Source of the DNA: Ornithinicoccus halotolerans
Lineage (GTDB): Bacteria; Actinomycetota; Actinomycetes; Actinomycetales; Dermatophilaceae
Assembly: GCF_009602535.1 (NCBI RefSeq)
Contig: NZ_WIQI01000001.1
Coordinates: 1-64,000, forward strand
Length of the DNA stretch: 64,000 nucleotides
Direction: 5' to 3'
Made by a program: the position numbers and the translations under genes. The notes under the pieces are model-generated. The model was not told the DNA's origin. It was given only the letters and a program-made list of their open reading frames with translations, and ran no database searches. Position 1 is the stretch's first letter, and each line of letters starts with the position of its first letter. Below, piece by piece: positions 7,949 to 16,953 of this stretch.

Positions 7949-8937
7949 GCGTACGGGATGACCGAGGAGCTATTGCTGTCATGGCTGCCTTGTTGCTGGT
8001 CGTACTGATCGGTGCCACTGGACTGGCTGTCGATGTCGGCGCGAGCTACGCCAAGCGCCAGGAAGCACAGAACGGTGCGGACGCGGCAGCACTCGCTGTC
8101 GCCCAGCAGTGCGCCGTGGACAACGACTGCACGACCGCGACACTGAGCGCGGCCAAGCAAGGGATCGCCGATGACTTCGCGACCGGCAATCTGCGCGGCG
8201 CGCCGCTGCTGAGCGCCGAGGGCACCGTGGACCCCGACGCGCGCACGGTCACGGTGACCGTACGCAGCGAGAAGCAGAACTACTTCATGCCCGTGCTGGG
8301 AGCGGATGCCACCTCGGAGGTGGCCGCCGAGGCCACCGCTCAGTGGGGGGAGCCCGCCGGCGGGACGGCGATGCTGCCGTTCACGTTCTCCGTGTGCGAG
8401 CTAAACAAGGCGGGGCCGCCGCCCACGCCAGCAGTCACTCTCTACTTCCCGAAGCACCACCCCGATGGCACGACCTGTACTTGGGGTCCGGACAGCAACG
8501 TGATGCCTGCCGGCTTCGCCTTCGTCGGCGACTCCGGAGACTGCTCGGTGTACGTGGACCCCGACAACGCATGGGTCCGTTCCCAGACGGGCAGTGACGT
8601 GCCATCGGAGTGCACCGCCGCCTACTTCCAGTCCATGGTCGGTGAGGTGGTGCTGATTCCCGTTTTCGACAGCTGCCGGACGGGCGGGTCGCACTCGCCG
8701 GAGTGCCCGCAAGAGCTGTCACTGCCAGCAAACGCGAACGAGTACCACATCTACGGCTTCGCCGCCTTCAAGCTCCACGGCTATTACCTGAACAACACCT
8801 ACAAGTACAGCGCGCCCTGTGGCTCGCCCCAAAAGTGCCTCCGGGGAGAGTTCGTGAAATGGGTCGACCTTGAGGCTGCCCTCGAATACGGCGAGGCGCC
8901 CGACTTGGGCGCATCGACCGTCATCCTGATCGACTAG
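7936..8937 (+). CDS. TadE/TadG-like Flp pilus-assembly protein
   Basis: The N-terminus RDDRGAIAVMAALLLVVLIGATGLAVDVGASYAKRQEAQNGADAAALAVAQ is the putative Flp pilus-assembly (TadG-type) motif: one membrane helix followed by an Asp/Ala-rich region. The remaining ~270 residues are extracytoplasmic, with several cysteines (QQCAVDNDC, DSCRTGGSHSPEC, APCGSPQKC) that could form disulfides. In Gram-positive Tad systems such a protein takes the place of the larger TadG. The ATG at 7936 overlaps the tadE end. The large C-terminal part is not recognised. Confidence 0.7.
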   Translation: MRRVGVRDDRGAIAVMAALLLVVLIGATGLAVDVGASYAKRQEAQNGADAAALAVAQQCAVDNDCTTATLSAAKQGIADDFATGNLRGAPLLSAEGTVDPDARTVTVTVRSEKQNYFMPVLGADATSEVAAEATAQWGEPAGGTAMLPFTFSVCELNKAGPPPTPAVTLYFPKHHPDGTTCTWGPDSNVMPAGFAFVGDSGDCSVYVDPDNAWVRSQTGSDVPSECTAAYFQSMVGEVVLIPVFDSCRTGGSHSPECPQELSLPANANEYHIYGFAAFKLHGYYLNNTYKYSAPCGSPQKCLRGEFVKWVDLEAALEYGEAPDLGASTVILID

Positions 8938-8956
8938 AAAGAGCCAAGGGGACATC

Positions 8957-9781
8957 ATGGTCCGCCGTATCGTCGCCGCACTCGCGGCCCTCATCCTCGC
9001 CGCCGTGGCCATCGTCCTCGTCGTCGCGTACACCAGCAGCGCCGACGAGCGGGCGCTCGCGGGGCAGGAAACCGAAAGCGTCCTGGTCGCCACCGCCGCG
9101 ATCCCGGAGGGGACATCGGGCGACGCGCTCACCGAGCTCGTTGAGAACCAGCCGGTCCCGCGCAACTACCTGGTTGACGGGGTCGTGAGCGACCTTGCCG
9201 ACCTGCAGGGGCGCATCTCGACGACACGGATTACGCCGGGGGAGCAGATCGTGGCGTCCCGGTTCGCCACGCCAGAGGAGCTCCGCGCCCGAGATGAGTT
9301 CACGTTGCCCGAGGAAGCGGCGGACTTGCACCAGCTCACGATCCCGCTGACCAAGCCGCAAGCGCTTGGCGGCAACATCGCACCGGGCGACCGCGTCGGA
9401 GTGTTCGTCGCTATGGAGCCGGAGTACCCGGAGGAGGAGTCCGCGGGTGAGGAGAGCGACGGGGAGGACAGCGAACCCGAGACTTTCAGCATGGCTCACG
9501 TGGTCCTGCACAAGGTCCTCGTCGTCCGTGTGGAAGGCGGGTACGTGGAACCGCCGCCAACCCTCGACGAGGAGGTGGAGGCCCAAGAGGCCGAGCCACA
9601 GCAGGCGGAGGACACCATCCTGGTGACGCTCGCCATGCCGGCCCCCGACGTGGAAAAGATGGTCTTCGCCAAGGAGTTCGGCCAGGTGCACCTCACCTAC
9701 GAGCCTGAGGGCGCCGACGAGAACGGCACCGAGCCCGTCGTCGTCACCTTCCCCGAGAATGTCAGGGACCTGTTCGAATGA
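8957..9781 (+). CDS. cpaB: Flp pilus assembly protein CpaB/RcpC (SAF domain)
   Basis: This is a 274-residue protein with an N-terminal signal anchor (about 1-28), then an SAF/AFP-like domain beginning ESVLVATAAIPEGT and containing the GRISTTRITPGEQIVASRF segment, and an RcpC domain (LTIPLTKPQALGGNIAPGDRVGVFV). Two acidic insertions, PEYPEEESAGEESDGEDSEPE and one around DEEVEAQEAEP, interrupt the RcpC part. AAGGGGACATC provides the ribosome site for ATG 8957. The last 4 nt overlap cpaE (ATGA). CpaB is associated with secretins in Gram-negatives; its role in an organism without an outer membrane is not settled. Confidence 0.8.
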   Translation: MVRRIVAALAALILAAVAIVLVVAYTSSADERALAGQETESVLVATAAIPEGTSGDALTELVENQPVPRNYLVDGVVSDLADLQGRISTTRITPGEQIVASRFATPEELRARDEFTLPEEAADLHQLTIPLTKPQALGGNIAPGDRVGVFVAMEPEYPEEESAGEESDGEDSEPETFSMAHVVLHKVLVVRVEGGYVEPPPTLDEEVEAQEAEPQQAEDTILVTLAMPAPDVEKMVFAKEFGQVHLTYEPEGADENGTEPVVVTFPENVRDLFE

Positions 9782-10974
9782 GCGCCATTATCCTCTCAAG
9801 CAGCTCGACGGACTTAGCCCGACGTATCAGGCTGGCGACCGCCAAGGACCTGCTTGTCATCCGGCCAGAGCAACTACCAGCAGTGCCGGCCCAGGTGATG
9901 GCCATTGCCAACGGCTCGGGTCCCATGACGACGCTCGTCATTGATCCCGATGAGGGAGGGGAGAAGTACGCCTTCGACCTGGCGCGCCGGTTCGAAAAGG
10001 AGCACCCGGACGTGAGCGTGCTCCTGGTGACCGACAGGGCCAAGGAGCTGGGGCTGTCGGCCCTACGCTCGGGTATGCGCGACCTGATCGAGGAGACCGC
10101 CAGTGTCGAGGACATCCGACTGACGCTGGATCGTGCGGAGCGCGCCCGGGCCGCCGCCTTCCAGAGCGAGAAGGCAGGTCCCCGGGAGGGCGCCGACTCC
10201 GTCCCGGCCCGGGTCGTGACGGTTGCCTCCCCCAAGGGCGGCGTCGGCAAGACGACACTGGCTACCAACATCGCTGTCGGGCTGGCGCAGCAGTCCTCCC
10301 AGGAAGTCGTCCTGGTCGACCTTGACATCCAGTTCGGCGACGTCGCGGCTGCGTTGAACCTGGAACCGCAGGCCACGCTTGCCGACGTCGTCCACGGCCC
10401 GGCCCTGACCGACTCCATGACTCTCAAGGCCATGTTGACGCGCCACGAGACGGGGCTGCACGTGCTGTGTGGGGCCAAGTCACCGGCGGAAGCCGACGGG
10501 ATGACACCGGCCCATGTGGGGCAGATCCTGACCCACCTTGCTGCGCAGTTCCGGTACGTCGTCATCGATACGGCCCCGGGGCTTTCGGAACAGACCCTCG
10601 CGGCTCTGGACCACACGACCGACCTGGTAGTGGTCACCAGTCAGGACGTCCCGGGAGTGCGGGGCCTGCGCAAGGAGCTTGAGCTGCTCGACGCCCTCGA
10701 TCTGGCACCGGCTACTCGACACGTGGTGCTCAACTTCTCCGACAAGTCGGGCGGGCTCTCGGTCCGGGATGTGGAGAAGACCATCAAGCGCAAGGTGGAC
10801 CTCGCCCTGCCCCGCCACAAGAAGGTCGTGCGCTCGACGAACCAAGGAGTCCCCCTGGTGCTGCACGGCGGCCGCGACCGCGTCGTCAAGGAACTGCAGA
10901 ACTTGGCCAGCTGGTTCGTTCCGGTGACCGTGCGCCACGACGGTGGCCTGGCCCGTCACGGCAAGGAGCGATGA
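9778..10974 (+). CDS. cpaE: CpaE/TadZ-like pilus-localising ATPase
   Basis: This 398-residue protein of the ParA/MinD superfamily has an atypical receiver-like domain in its first ~125 residues (VSVLLVTDRAKELGLSALRSGMRDLIEETAS). It is followed by the deviant Walker A motif ASPKGGVGKTTLATN near residues 150-160, DLDIQFGDVAAAL and VVIDTAPGLSEQT. TadZ places the Tad machine at the pole or other sites. Translation is coupled to cpaB upstream and cpaF downstream by 4-nt overlaps. Confidence 0.88.
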   Translation: MSAIILSSSSTDLARRIRLATAKDLLVIRPEQLPAVPAQVMAIANGSGPMTTLVIDPDEGGEKYAFDLARRFEKEHPDVSVLLVTDRAKELGLSALRSGMRDLIEETASVEDIRLTLDRAERARAAAFQSEKAGPREGADSVPARVVTVASPKGGVGKTTLATNIAVGLAQQSSQEVVLVDLDIQFGDVAAALNLEPQATLADVVHGPALTDSMTLKAMLTRHETGLHVLCGAKSPAEADGMTPAHVGQILTHLAAQFRYVVIDTAPGLSEQTLAALDHTTDLVVVTSQDVPGVRGLRKELELLDALDLAPATRHVVLNFSDKSGGLSVRDVEKTIKRKVDLALPRHKKVVRSTNQGVPLVLHGGRDRVVKELQNLASWFVPVTVRHDGGLARHGKER

Positions 10975-12506
10975 CGATGCGGCTCTCGGAAAGACTTCAG
11001 GCGACCAGGTCAGCCAAGACAGGCACGTCGTCACCCGCACCGCCGGCGCCTCCCCCGAGCGACGGCCCAGGCCACAACACAGCGTCGGGTCAGCGCCCCA
11101 CAGTGACCGCCCCATCTGCTCCAGCAACAGCCGGCGAGACGCCGCCTGCTGAGGCGGCGAGCGCGACCCCTGCTGCAGAGGTGCCTGTGTCGGCGCCTGC
11201 ACCGATGACTGGTGGCGGCAAGTCTGCGGCGCTGATGAAACTGAAGCAGGAAGCCAGCGACAGCCTCTACGAGCGCCTGGGCGCCCGGTTGACCGACAGC
11301 TCGCTCGGTGAGGACCAGCTGCATGAGCTGGTGCGCAAGGAGCTGGCCGGGATCGCGAGTTCCTCCTCGATCCCGCTGACTGCCGAGGAGCGTCGCCGCC
11401 TGATCCGTGAGGTCACCGACGACGTGCTGGGCTACGGCCCATTGCAAGCACTGCTCGATGACGACACGATCACCGAGATCATGGTGAACGGCCCCCACAA
11501 GGTCTACGTGGAGCAGAACGGCCGTCTGAGTCGGACCGACACGGAGTTCACCACCGAAGAGCACCTGCGGCGGGTGATCGAGCGAATCGTCACCCGCATG
11601 GGACGACGCATCGACGAGTCCTCGCCTCTGGTCGATGCGCGGCTGGAGGACGGCTCGCGTGTCAACGCCGTAATCCCCCCGCTTGCCTTCAGCGGATCCA
11701 CGCTCACGATCCGGAAGTTCGGCAAGAAGCCGTTGCTGGTCGAGGATCTCATCGCGAGAGGCAGCATGTCACCGCAGATGGTGGAGCTGCTTCGCGGCTG
11801 CGTGCAGGCCAAGCTGAACATCCTCGTGTCCGGAGGGACCGGCACTGGGAAGACGACGCTGCTCAACGTGTTGTCGTCCTTCATCCCTGACGACGAGCGC
11901 ATCGTCACGGTCGAGGACGCAGTCGAGCTGCAGCTGCAGCAGGACCACGTGGTCCGCCTGGAGAGCCGGCCGCGCAACATCGAGGGCAAGGGCGAGGTCA
12001 CCATTCGTGACCTGGTGCGCAACTCACTGCGCATGCGGCCGGACCGCATCATCGTCGGCGAGGTTCGCGGAGGAGAGTCCCTCGACATGTTGCAGGCCAT
12101 GAACACCGGCCACGAGGGCTCCCTGTCGACGCTCCACGCCAACACTCCCCGGGACGCCATCTCCCGTCTTGAGACCATGGTGCTGATGGCTGGTATGGAC
12201 CTGCCGCTGCGAGCCATCAGGGAGCAGATCGCCTCGGCCGTGGACGTCATCGTCCAACTCACGCGCCTTCGCGACGGGACTCGCCGCGTCACCCAGGTCA
12301 CCGAGGTCCAAGGCATGGAGGGAGAGATCCTCACCCTCCAGGACGCCTTCACCTTCGACTACTCCGCCGGCGTGGACCCCAACGGGCGATTCCTCGGAAC
12401 CACGAAGTCGACCGGCGTCCGGCCGCACTTCACCGATCGCTTCCTCGAGCAGGGCGTCCCGATGCCGTTCAACATCTTCGACACGGACTCAGTGGGGCTG
12501 CGATGA
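10971..12506 (+). CDS. cpaF: Tad secretion ATPase CpaF/TadA
   Basis: This 511-residue hexameric secretion ATPase powers Flp pilus extension and retraction. A Pro/Ala-rich disordered N-terminus (about 1-75) precedes the N-domain. The catalytic core contains Walker A GGTGTGKTTLLN near residues 288-298, the Asp box VTVEDAVELQL, Walker B with RIIVGEVRGGESLDMLQAMNTGHEGSLSTLHAN, and a His box. The ATG overlaps the cpaE stop. All catalytic motifs appear intact. Confidence 0.93.
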   Translation: MTMRLSERLQATRSAKTGTSSPAPPAPPPSDGPGHNTASGQRPTVTAPSAPATAGETPPAEAASATPAAEVPVSAPAPMTGGGKSAALMKLKQEASDSLYERLGARLTDSSLGEDQLHELVRKELAGIASSSSIPLTAEERRRLIREVTDDVLGYGPLQALLDDDTITEIMVNGPHKVYVEQNGRLSRTDTEFTTEEHLRRVIERIVTRMGRRIDESSPLVDARLEDGSRVNAVIPPLAFSGSTLTIRKFGKKPLLVEDLIARGSMSPQMVELLRGCVQAKLNILVSGGTGTGKTTLLNVLSSFIPDDERIVTVEDAVELQLQQDHVVRLESRPRNIEGKGEVTIRDLVRNSLRMRPDRIIVGEVRGGESLDMLQAMNTGHEGSLSTLHANTPRDAISRLETMVLMAGMDLPLRAIREQIASAVDVIVQLTRLRDGTRRVTQVTEVQGMEGEILTLQDAFTFDYSAGVDPNGRFLGTTKSTGVRPHFTDRFLEQGVPMPFNIFDTDSVGLR

Positions 12507-13456
12507 GCTGGACGATGCCGCAGGTCGACCAGGTGACGGTCGCCCTCTGCCTTCTGGTGACCGCGGCGGTGCTGGGCGTCTGGGCCATCCTGGCTCCGGG
12601 CAGCCGACTGGGGCGCGACCGGCGACTTCACGGGATCGAGCAGCAGCAGTCCACGTTGACGCGTGCGACCGACGCCACCACGGCGGCCATCGATGCCTTC
12701 ATCAAGCAGCGCTCGGACTCGCCCAAGGCTGCGAACGCGCTAGACCGCGCCGGCATTCGGATGCGGGTCGCGGACTACGTCTTGATGAGCATCGCGGTGA
12801 CACTGGCGACCCTCGCCCTAGGTGCGGTGCTGGCCAATGTCTTCGTGGGCGTCATCATGGGCGGCGTCGCCGCGGCCGGTTGCTACTTCAACGTCATGAT
12901 CAAGGCCGACCGGCGCAAGGCGGCCTTCGCCGACCAGTTGGACGACATGCTGCAACTCCTGGCCAGCAGCCTGCGCGCGGGCCACAGCCTGCTGCAGAGC
13001 CTGGACTCGGTCGCTCAGGAGCTTGACGAGCCCGCCTCCAACGAGATCGCCCGCATCGTCAACCAGGTCCGCGTCGGCCGCGATCTGGGCTTAGCCATGG
13101 ATGAGGTGGCCGAGCGGATGGACAGCGACGACTTCCGTTGGGTCGCCCAGGCCGTGGCGATCCACCGCACCGTGGGCGGCAACCTCGCCGAGGTGCTGGA
13201 CACGGTGGCTGAAACCATTCGCGACCGAGGCCAGATCCGCCGCCAGGTGAAGGCACTTGCTGCTGAGGGAAAGTTGAGCGCCGTCATTCTGGTCGCGCTG
13301 CCCGTCTGCATGGCCGGCTTCCTGAGCTGGGCGAACCCCGCTTACATGTCTCGGCTGGTCGACAACATGCTGGGTCTCATCATGATCACTGTGGCGGTAC
13401 TGCTGCTGATCGTCGGCTCTTTGTGGCTCCGCAAGATGGTCACTATCAAGTTCTGA
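12503..13456 (+). CDS. tadB: Tad inner membrane platform protein TadB
   Basis: This is a 317-residue T2SSF (GspF-like) membrane protein. An N-terminal helix (about 8-28) and a helix pair around 90-130 precede the cytoplasmic T2SSF helical domain (DQLDDMLQLLASSLRAGHSLLQSLDSVAQELDEP, then EVAERMDSDDFRWVAQAVAIHRTVGGNLAEVLD), and two helices close the protein. It forms the platform on which TadA acts, with TadC. The start overlaps cpaF by 4 nt; tadC follows after 9 nt. Confidence 0.88.
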   Translation: MSWTMPQVDQVTVALCLLVTAAVLGVWAILAPGSRLGRDRRLHGIEQQQSTLTRATDATTAAIDAFIKQRSDSPKAANALDRAGIRMRVADYVLMSIAVTLATLALGAVLANVFVGVIMGGVAAAGCYFNVMIKADRRKAAFADQLDDMLQLLASSLRAGHSLLQSLDSVAQELDEPASNEIARIVNQVRVGRDLGLAMDEVAERMDSDDFRWVAQAVAIHRTVGGNLAEVLDTVAETIRDRGQIRRQVKALAAEGKLSAVILVALPVCMAGFLSWANPAYMSRLVDNMLGLIMITVAVLLLIVGSLWLRKMVTIKF

Positions 13457-13465
13457 GGTCTCATC

Positions 13466-14365
13466 GTGACTACATCCCTCTCTCTCTTAGTGCTCGCCGC
13501 GGCGGGCTGTCTCGCCCTTGCTGTGCCGCTGCTCGTCTGGTCCTTCACGACCCGCACCGGCGCCGTCCGTCAGCAAACCCTGCAAAACCTGCGCCGCGAC
13601 CTCACGACGAAGGATGGGGCTGCCGATGAGAGGGGTGCGGGCCTGCTGGGACTGGCGCAGCGACTGACACCGGCGTCCTCCGTAAAGCGCCTGGACCGGC
13701 TGCTGGCCCGGGCGGGGCGTCCGGCCGCGTGGCCAGTAGAACGGGTGATGGTAACCAAGCTAGTACTCACTTCGGCCACGTTGGGATTCGTCCTGCTGCT
13801 CTCGTTGGGGGAGTTGTCCGGACGGATGTTGTTGTTCGGAGTTGGACTCGTGGTGTTTGCCTGGTTCGTGCCGGAAATTCTGCTCTACAACGCCGCGCAG
13901 AAGCGTCAGCAGTCCATCCAGGAGCAGCTCCCCGACACACTCGACCAGCTGACGATCGCCGTGGAGGCTGGTCTCGGTTTTGAGGCCGCGATGGCTCAAG
14001 TCGCCCGCAACGGTCGGGGTCCGCTCGGTGAGGAGATCGTGCGCACCCTCCAAGACATCCAGGTTGGTCAGTCCCGACGGGCGGCCTACACCGAGCTCGC
14101 ACGACGCGCCCAGGTAGACGACCTGCGCCGGTTCATACGATCGATCATCCAGGCAGACGAGCACGGCATTTCCATCGCTCGCGTGCTGGCCACCCAGGCC
14201 AAGGAGATGCGACTGCGGCGGCGGCAGCGGGCCGAGGAGAAGGCGATGCAGATCCCGGTCAAGGTGATCTTCCCGCTGATCCTCGTCATCCTTCCGGCGC
14301 TCTTCATCGTGATCATGGGGCCGGCCGCGATCAACATCATGGAGGGGTTCGGCGGCAAGATGTGA
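13466..14365 (+). CDS. tadC: Tad inner membrane platform protein TadC
   Basis: This is a 299-residue paralogue of TadB with the same layout: an N-terminal helix, a helix pair around 90-135, the T2SSF domain (LPDTLDQLTIAVEAGLGFEAAMAQVARNG ... RRFIRSIIQADEHGISIARVLATQAKEMR) and C-terminal helices (PLILVILPALFIVIMG). The start is GTG 13466. Its stop overlaps the GTG of pgeF, a purine nucleoside phosphorylase-like gene, so the pilus operon continues into the division-gene block. No prepilin peptidase (TadV) gene is present in the operon. Confidence 0.88.
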   Translation: MTTSLSLLVLAAAGCLALAVPLLVWSFTTRTGAVRQQTLQNLRRDLTTKDGAADERGAGLLGLAQRLTPASSVKRLDRLLARAGRPAAWPVERVMVTKLVLTSATLGFVLLLSLGELSGRMLLFGVGLVVFAWFVPEILLYNAAQKRQQSIQEQLPDTLDQLTIAVEAGLGFEAAMAQVARNGRGPLGEEIVRTLQDIQVGQSRRAAYTELARRAQVDDLRRFIRSIIQADEHGISIARVLATQAKEMRLRRRQRAEEKAMQIPVKVIFPLILVILPALFIVIMGPAAINIMEGFGGKM

Positions 14366-15129
14366 CGTACCGTTGGCCCGTGTTCCGGTGGCGCCAGCGT
14401 GAGACAGGGGAGGGATATCGCCACGGCGTCGACTGGGCGGTGACCGACCGATGGGGCGGTGCGAGCGTGGAGCCCTTCGGCGAGCTCAACCTCGGCGGCC
14501 GCGTGGGCGACACCGCGGAGGCGGTCGAGACGAATCGCCACCGGCTGGCCCGGGCGCTCGGCTTGCACCTGTCCGACCTGCGCTTCATGCGCCAGGTGCA
14601 CAGCGCAGCGGTGTCTCTCGCGTCGGAGGAGGAGACCGAACCGGTCGAGTGTGACGGCATCGTCACCGACCGCACCGACGTCGCCCTCGTCGTGCTCGTG
14701 GCGGACTGCACGCCGGTGCTGTTGGCTGACCGGACCACCGGCGTCGTCGGCGCAGCCCACGCAGGCCGCGTCGGCATGATGGCCGGCGTCGTGCCGGCGA
14801 CGGTGCGGCGCATGCGAGCCCTCGGCGCCGAGCAGATCGAGGCGGTGGTCGGTCCCAGCATCTGCGCGCGCTGCTACGAGGTGCCGGCCGAGATGCGCGA
14901 CGAGGCCGCCGACGTCGTCCCGGTCGCGGCGTCCGTCAGCTGGACGGGGACGCCAGCCATCGACGTGGCCGGCGCGGTCGTCGAGCAGTTGCACGCGGAG
15001 GAGGTCAGGGTGCGTTGGCTGCCCGGCTGCTCCCGGGAGAGCCCGGACCTCTACTCCCACCGCCGCGAGGCGCCCACGGGTCGCTACGCGGGTGTCGTGC
15101 GGTTGCTGCCCCCGGAGGGGGCCGCGTGA
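14362..15129 (+). CDS. pgeF: Multicopper polyphenol oxidase-like / purine nucleoside phosphorylase YfiH family
   Basis: This 255-residue DUF152/YfiH protein belongs to a family shown in other bacteria to act on purine nucleosides and to edit peptidoglycan (PgeF). Key segments are NLGGRVGDTAEAVETNR, MRQVHSA, VLVADCTPVLLADRTTGVVGAAHAGRVGM and VGPSICARCYEVP, which carry the zinc-binding His/Cys residues. The GTG start overlaps the tadC stop (GTGA), and the end overlaps yggS the same way. In most actinobacteria this gene directly follows ftsZ; here the Tad operon lies between. Confidence 0.88.
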   Translation: MTYRWPVFRWRQRETGEGYRHGVDWAVTDRWGGASVEPFGELNLGGRVGDTAEAVETNRHRLARALGLHLSDLRFMRQVHSAAVSLASEEETEPVECDGIVTDRTDVALVVLVADCTPVLLADRTTGVVGAAHAGRVGMMAGVVPATVRRMRALGAEQIEAVVGPSICARCYEVPAEMRDEAADVVPVAASVSWTGTPAIDVAGAVVEQLHAEEVRVRWLPGCSRESPDLYSHRREAPTGRYAGVVRLLPPEGAA

Positions 15130-15860
15130 GCCGCCGCGACGAGATCAGGCAGGGCCTGCAGCAGGTGAACGACCGTATCGAGCGGGCTGCCGGGGACGCC
15201 GGGCGAGACCCGGCGGAGCTGACCCTGGTGGTCATCACCAAGTACTTCCCCGCCAGCGACGTCGCGCTCCTGGCTGAGCTCGGCGTGGGACACGTCGGGG
15301 AGAACAAGGACCAGGAGGCCGCCACTAAGGTGGCCGAGCTGGACCCCGCCGTGAGGGACGCGCTGACGGTTCACTTCGTCGGCCAGCTGCAGACGAACAA
15401 GGCCCGCTCGGTGGCCCGGTACGCCGACGTCGTGCACTCGGTGGATCGGCCCCGGCTGGCGCGAGCCCTCGACAAGGCAGTCGCCAACGCGGTGCAGGCG
15501 GGGGAGAGAGCCGGCGACCTGAACCTCCTTCTCCAAATCGACCTGGAGCAGAAGGAGCGTGCCGGTCGTGGCGGCGTGCTGCCGGAGGACCTGCCCGCGC
15601 TGGTGGAGTCGGTCACCGCGGCCGAGCGGCTACGGCTGCGGGGCGTGATGGCGGTGGCCCCGCCGGCGCTCGACGCGGACGGGACGCGGGCCGCCTTCGA
15701 CCGGCTGATGGAGTGCTCCCGGCAGGTGCGCGAGGAGGTCCCCGACGCGGGCTGGGTGTCGGCCGGCATGAGCGGTGACCTGGAGCTGGCGGTTGCCGCC
15801 GGCGCGACACACCTGCGTGTCGGGAGCGCAATCCTGGGATCGCGACCCACGTCCCGGTAG
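15126..15860 (+). CDS. yggS: PLP homeostasis protein (YggS/PLPBP family)
   Basis: This 244-residue protein has a fold-type III PLP barrel without known catalytic activity and buffers pyridoxal phosphate. Marks are [34 protein letters not shown], with the PLP lysine in [30 protein letters not shown], and [24 protein letters not shown]. The start is the GTG overlapping the pgeF stop; the open frame extends further upstream but would overlap pgeF heavily. Its stop codon lies inside a short inverted repeat shared with the DapA-like gene at 24430. Confidence 0.92.
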   Translation: MSRRDEIRQGLQQVNDRIERAAGDAGRDPAELTLVVITKYFPASDVALLAELGVGHVGENKDQEAATKVAELDPAVRDALTVHFVGQLQTNKARSVARYADVVHSVDRPRLARALDKAVANAVQAGERAGDLNLLLQIDLEQKERAGRGGVLPEDLPALVESVTAAERLRLRGVMAVAPPALDADGTRAAFDRLMECSRQVREEVPDAGWVSAGMSGDLELAVAAGATHLRVGSAILGSRPTSR

Positions 15861-15868
15861 CGTCGGGA
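15849..15868 (+). promoter_or_regulatory. ACGTCCCGGTAGCGTCGGGA box upstream of sepF
   Basis: A 20-nt element with a TCCCG ... CGGGA inverted repeat contains the yggS stop and a TAGCGT hexamer resembling a -10. An almost identical element (18 of 20 positions) is at 25318-25337 before uspA. It may be a small terminator or a promoter -10 region for sepF. Confidence 0.35.
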
Positions 15869-15925
15869 GCGTTCGACAGCAACGCTGCCACGACGGCGGC
15901 ACCACCGGGATCAAGGAGCTCAGGC

Positions 15926-16402
15926 ATGGCTGGGGCGCTGCGCAAGACGATGGAGTACCTCGGGCTCTCGGAGACCGAGGACCGCTATGACGACTACGAC
16001 GCCTACGAGGAGCGGGAGAGCGTCCGTGACGACTACCGCGAGGAGCGCGAGCGTCCCGCCGATGTGACCCCGCTGCCGCAGCGCACCCCCGTGGCCCGTG
16101 TCGTGGAGGAGCCGGAGATGACCGAGCTCAACCGGATCACCACCATCCACCCCCGGACCTACAACGAGGCCAAGACCATCGGTGAGTCGTTCCGCGGTGG
16201 CGTCCCGGTGATCATGAACCTCTCGGACATGGACGACTCCGACGCCAAGCGGCTGGTCGACTTCGCCGCGGGGCTGGCGTTCGGGCTCCACGGCAGCATC
16301 GAGCGCGTCACCAGCAAGGTCTTCCTGCTCTCTCCGTCCCACGTCGAGGTGCAGGGCAGCAGCGCGTCGGCCACCAAGCAGGGTGTCTTCAACCAGAGCT
16401 GA
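15926..16402 (+). CDS. sepF: Cell division protein SepF
   Basis: SepF (158 residues) is the actinobacterial FtsZ membrane anchor. The N-terminal amphipathic helix [14 protein letters not shown] binds membrane, an acidic Tyr/Asp-rich linker follows (to about residue 70), then the SepF core [67 protein letters not shown]. It binds the FtsZ C-terminal peptide. It begins 65 nt after yggS and may be expressed both from the upstream operon and from a local promoter. Confidence 0.95.
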   Translation: MAGALRKTMEYLGLSETEDRYDDYDAYEERESVRDDYREERERPADVTPLPQRTPVARVVEEPEMTELNRITTIHPRTYNEAKTIGESFRGGVPVIMNLSDMDDSDAKRLVDFAAGLAFGLHGSIERVTSKVFLLSPSHVEVQGSSASATKQGVFNQS

Positions 16403-16423
16403 CCCCACCCTTCCGATCCCGGA

Positions 16424-16457
16424 GAACCCGAGCGCGACCCCGGTGGCGCTCGGGTTC
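16424..16457 (+). terminator. Hairpin after sepF
   Basis: An 11-bp perfect stem (GAACCCGAGCG at 16424-16434 with 16447-16457) and a 12-nt loop lie 22 nt after the sepF stop and 27 nt before yggT. It is a probable terminator or attenuator. Confidence 0.65.
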
Positions 16458-16483
16458 GGTCTGTCGAGGACAATCGAGGCACG

Positions 16484-16771
16484 ATGATCGCCGAACTGCT
16501 GAGCTTCCTGCTCTTCCTCTACATGCTGGTGCTGTTGGGGAGGCTCGTCTTCGACTGGGTCCAGGTCTTCTCCCGCGACTGGCGGCCCAAGGGTGTGCTC
16601 CTGGTGCTGGCGGAGGGCGTCTACACCCTCACCGACCCGCCGCTGCGCGCGCTGCGCAAGATCATCCCCCCACTGCGGATCGGCGGCATCGCGCTCGACC
16701 TGGCGTTCATCGCGCTGTTCTTCCTGGTGAGCATCGCCCGCAGCCTGGTCTTCGTCCTCATCCCGTTCTGA
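16484..16771 (+). CDS. yggT: YggT family integral membrane protein
   Basis: This 95-residue protein has two hydrophobic segments (about 3-22 and 68-93) flanking a short loop with DWVQVFSRDW and YTLTDPPLRALRKIIPPLRIGGIALDLAFI, which is the YggT (CCB3) signature. The molecular function is unknown; the gene is conserved between sepF and divIVA across actinobacteria, suggesting an envelope or growth role. Confidence 0.88.
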   Translation: MIAELLSFLLFLYMLVLLGRLVFDWVQVFSRDWRPKGVLLVLAEGVYTLTDPPLRALRKIIPPLRIGGIALDLAFIALFFLVSIARSLVFVLIPF

Positions 16772-16953
16772 TCCTGGGACGTCGGTGCGGGCGCCGTCCG
16801 ACCGCCACCGAGGGCTCTGACGTGGGCTAAGGTGCGGGGTGCAACCGCATTTGCCCGCCCATCCACACGCCCTGGCACACCGACGAGACCCCTGTCGCGC
16901 GCGAGCGTGGCCTGTGCCGGGGCCGTGGGGAGACTCTGGATTCGAGGTGAACC

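Noticed and set aside
6881-14365. Tad operon as a recently acquired mobile island
   Set aside because: No integrase, transposase, tRNA or direct repeats flank it; the visible A/T enrichment is limited mainly to the leader and is not proof of transfer.
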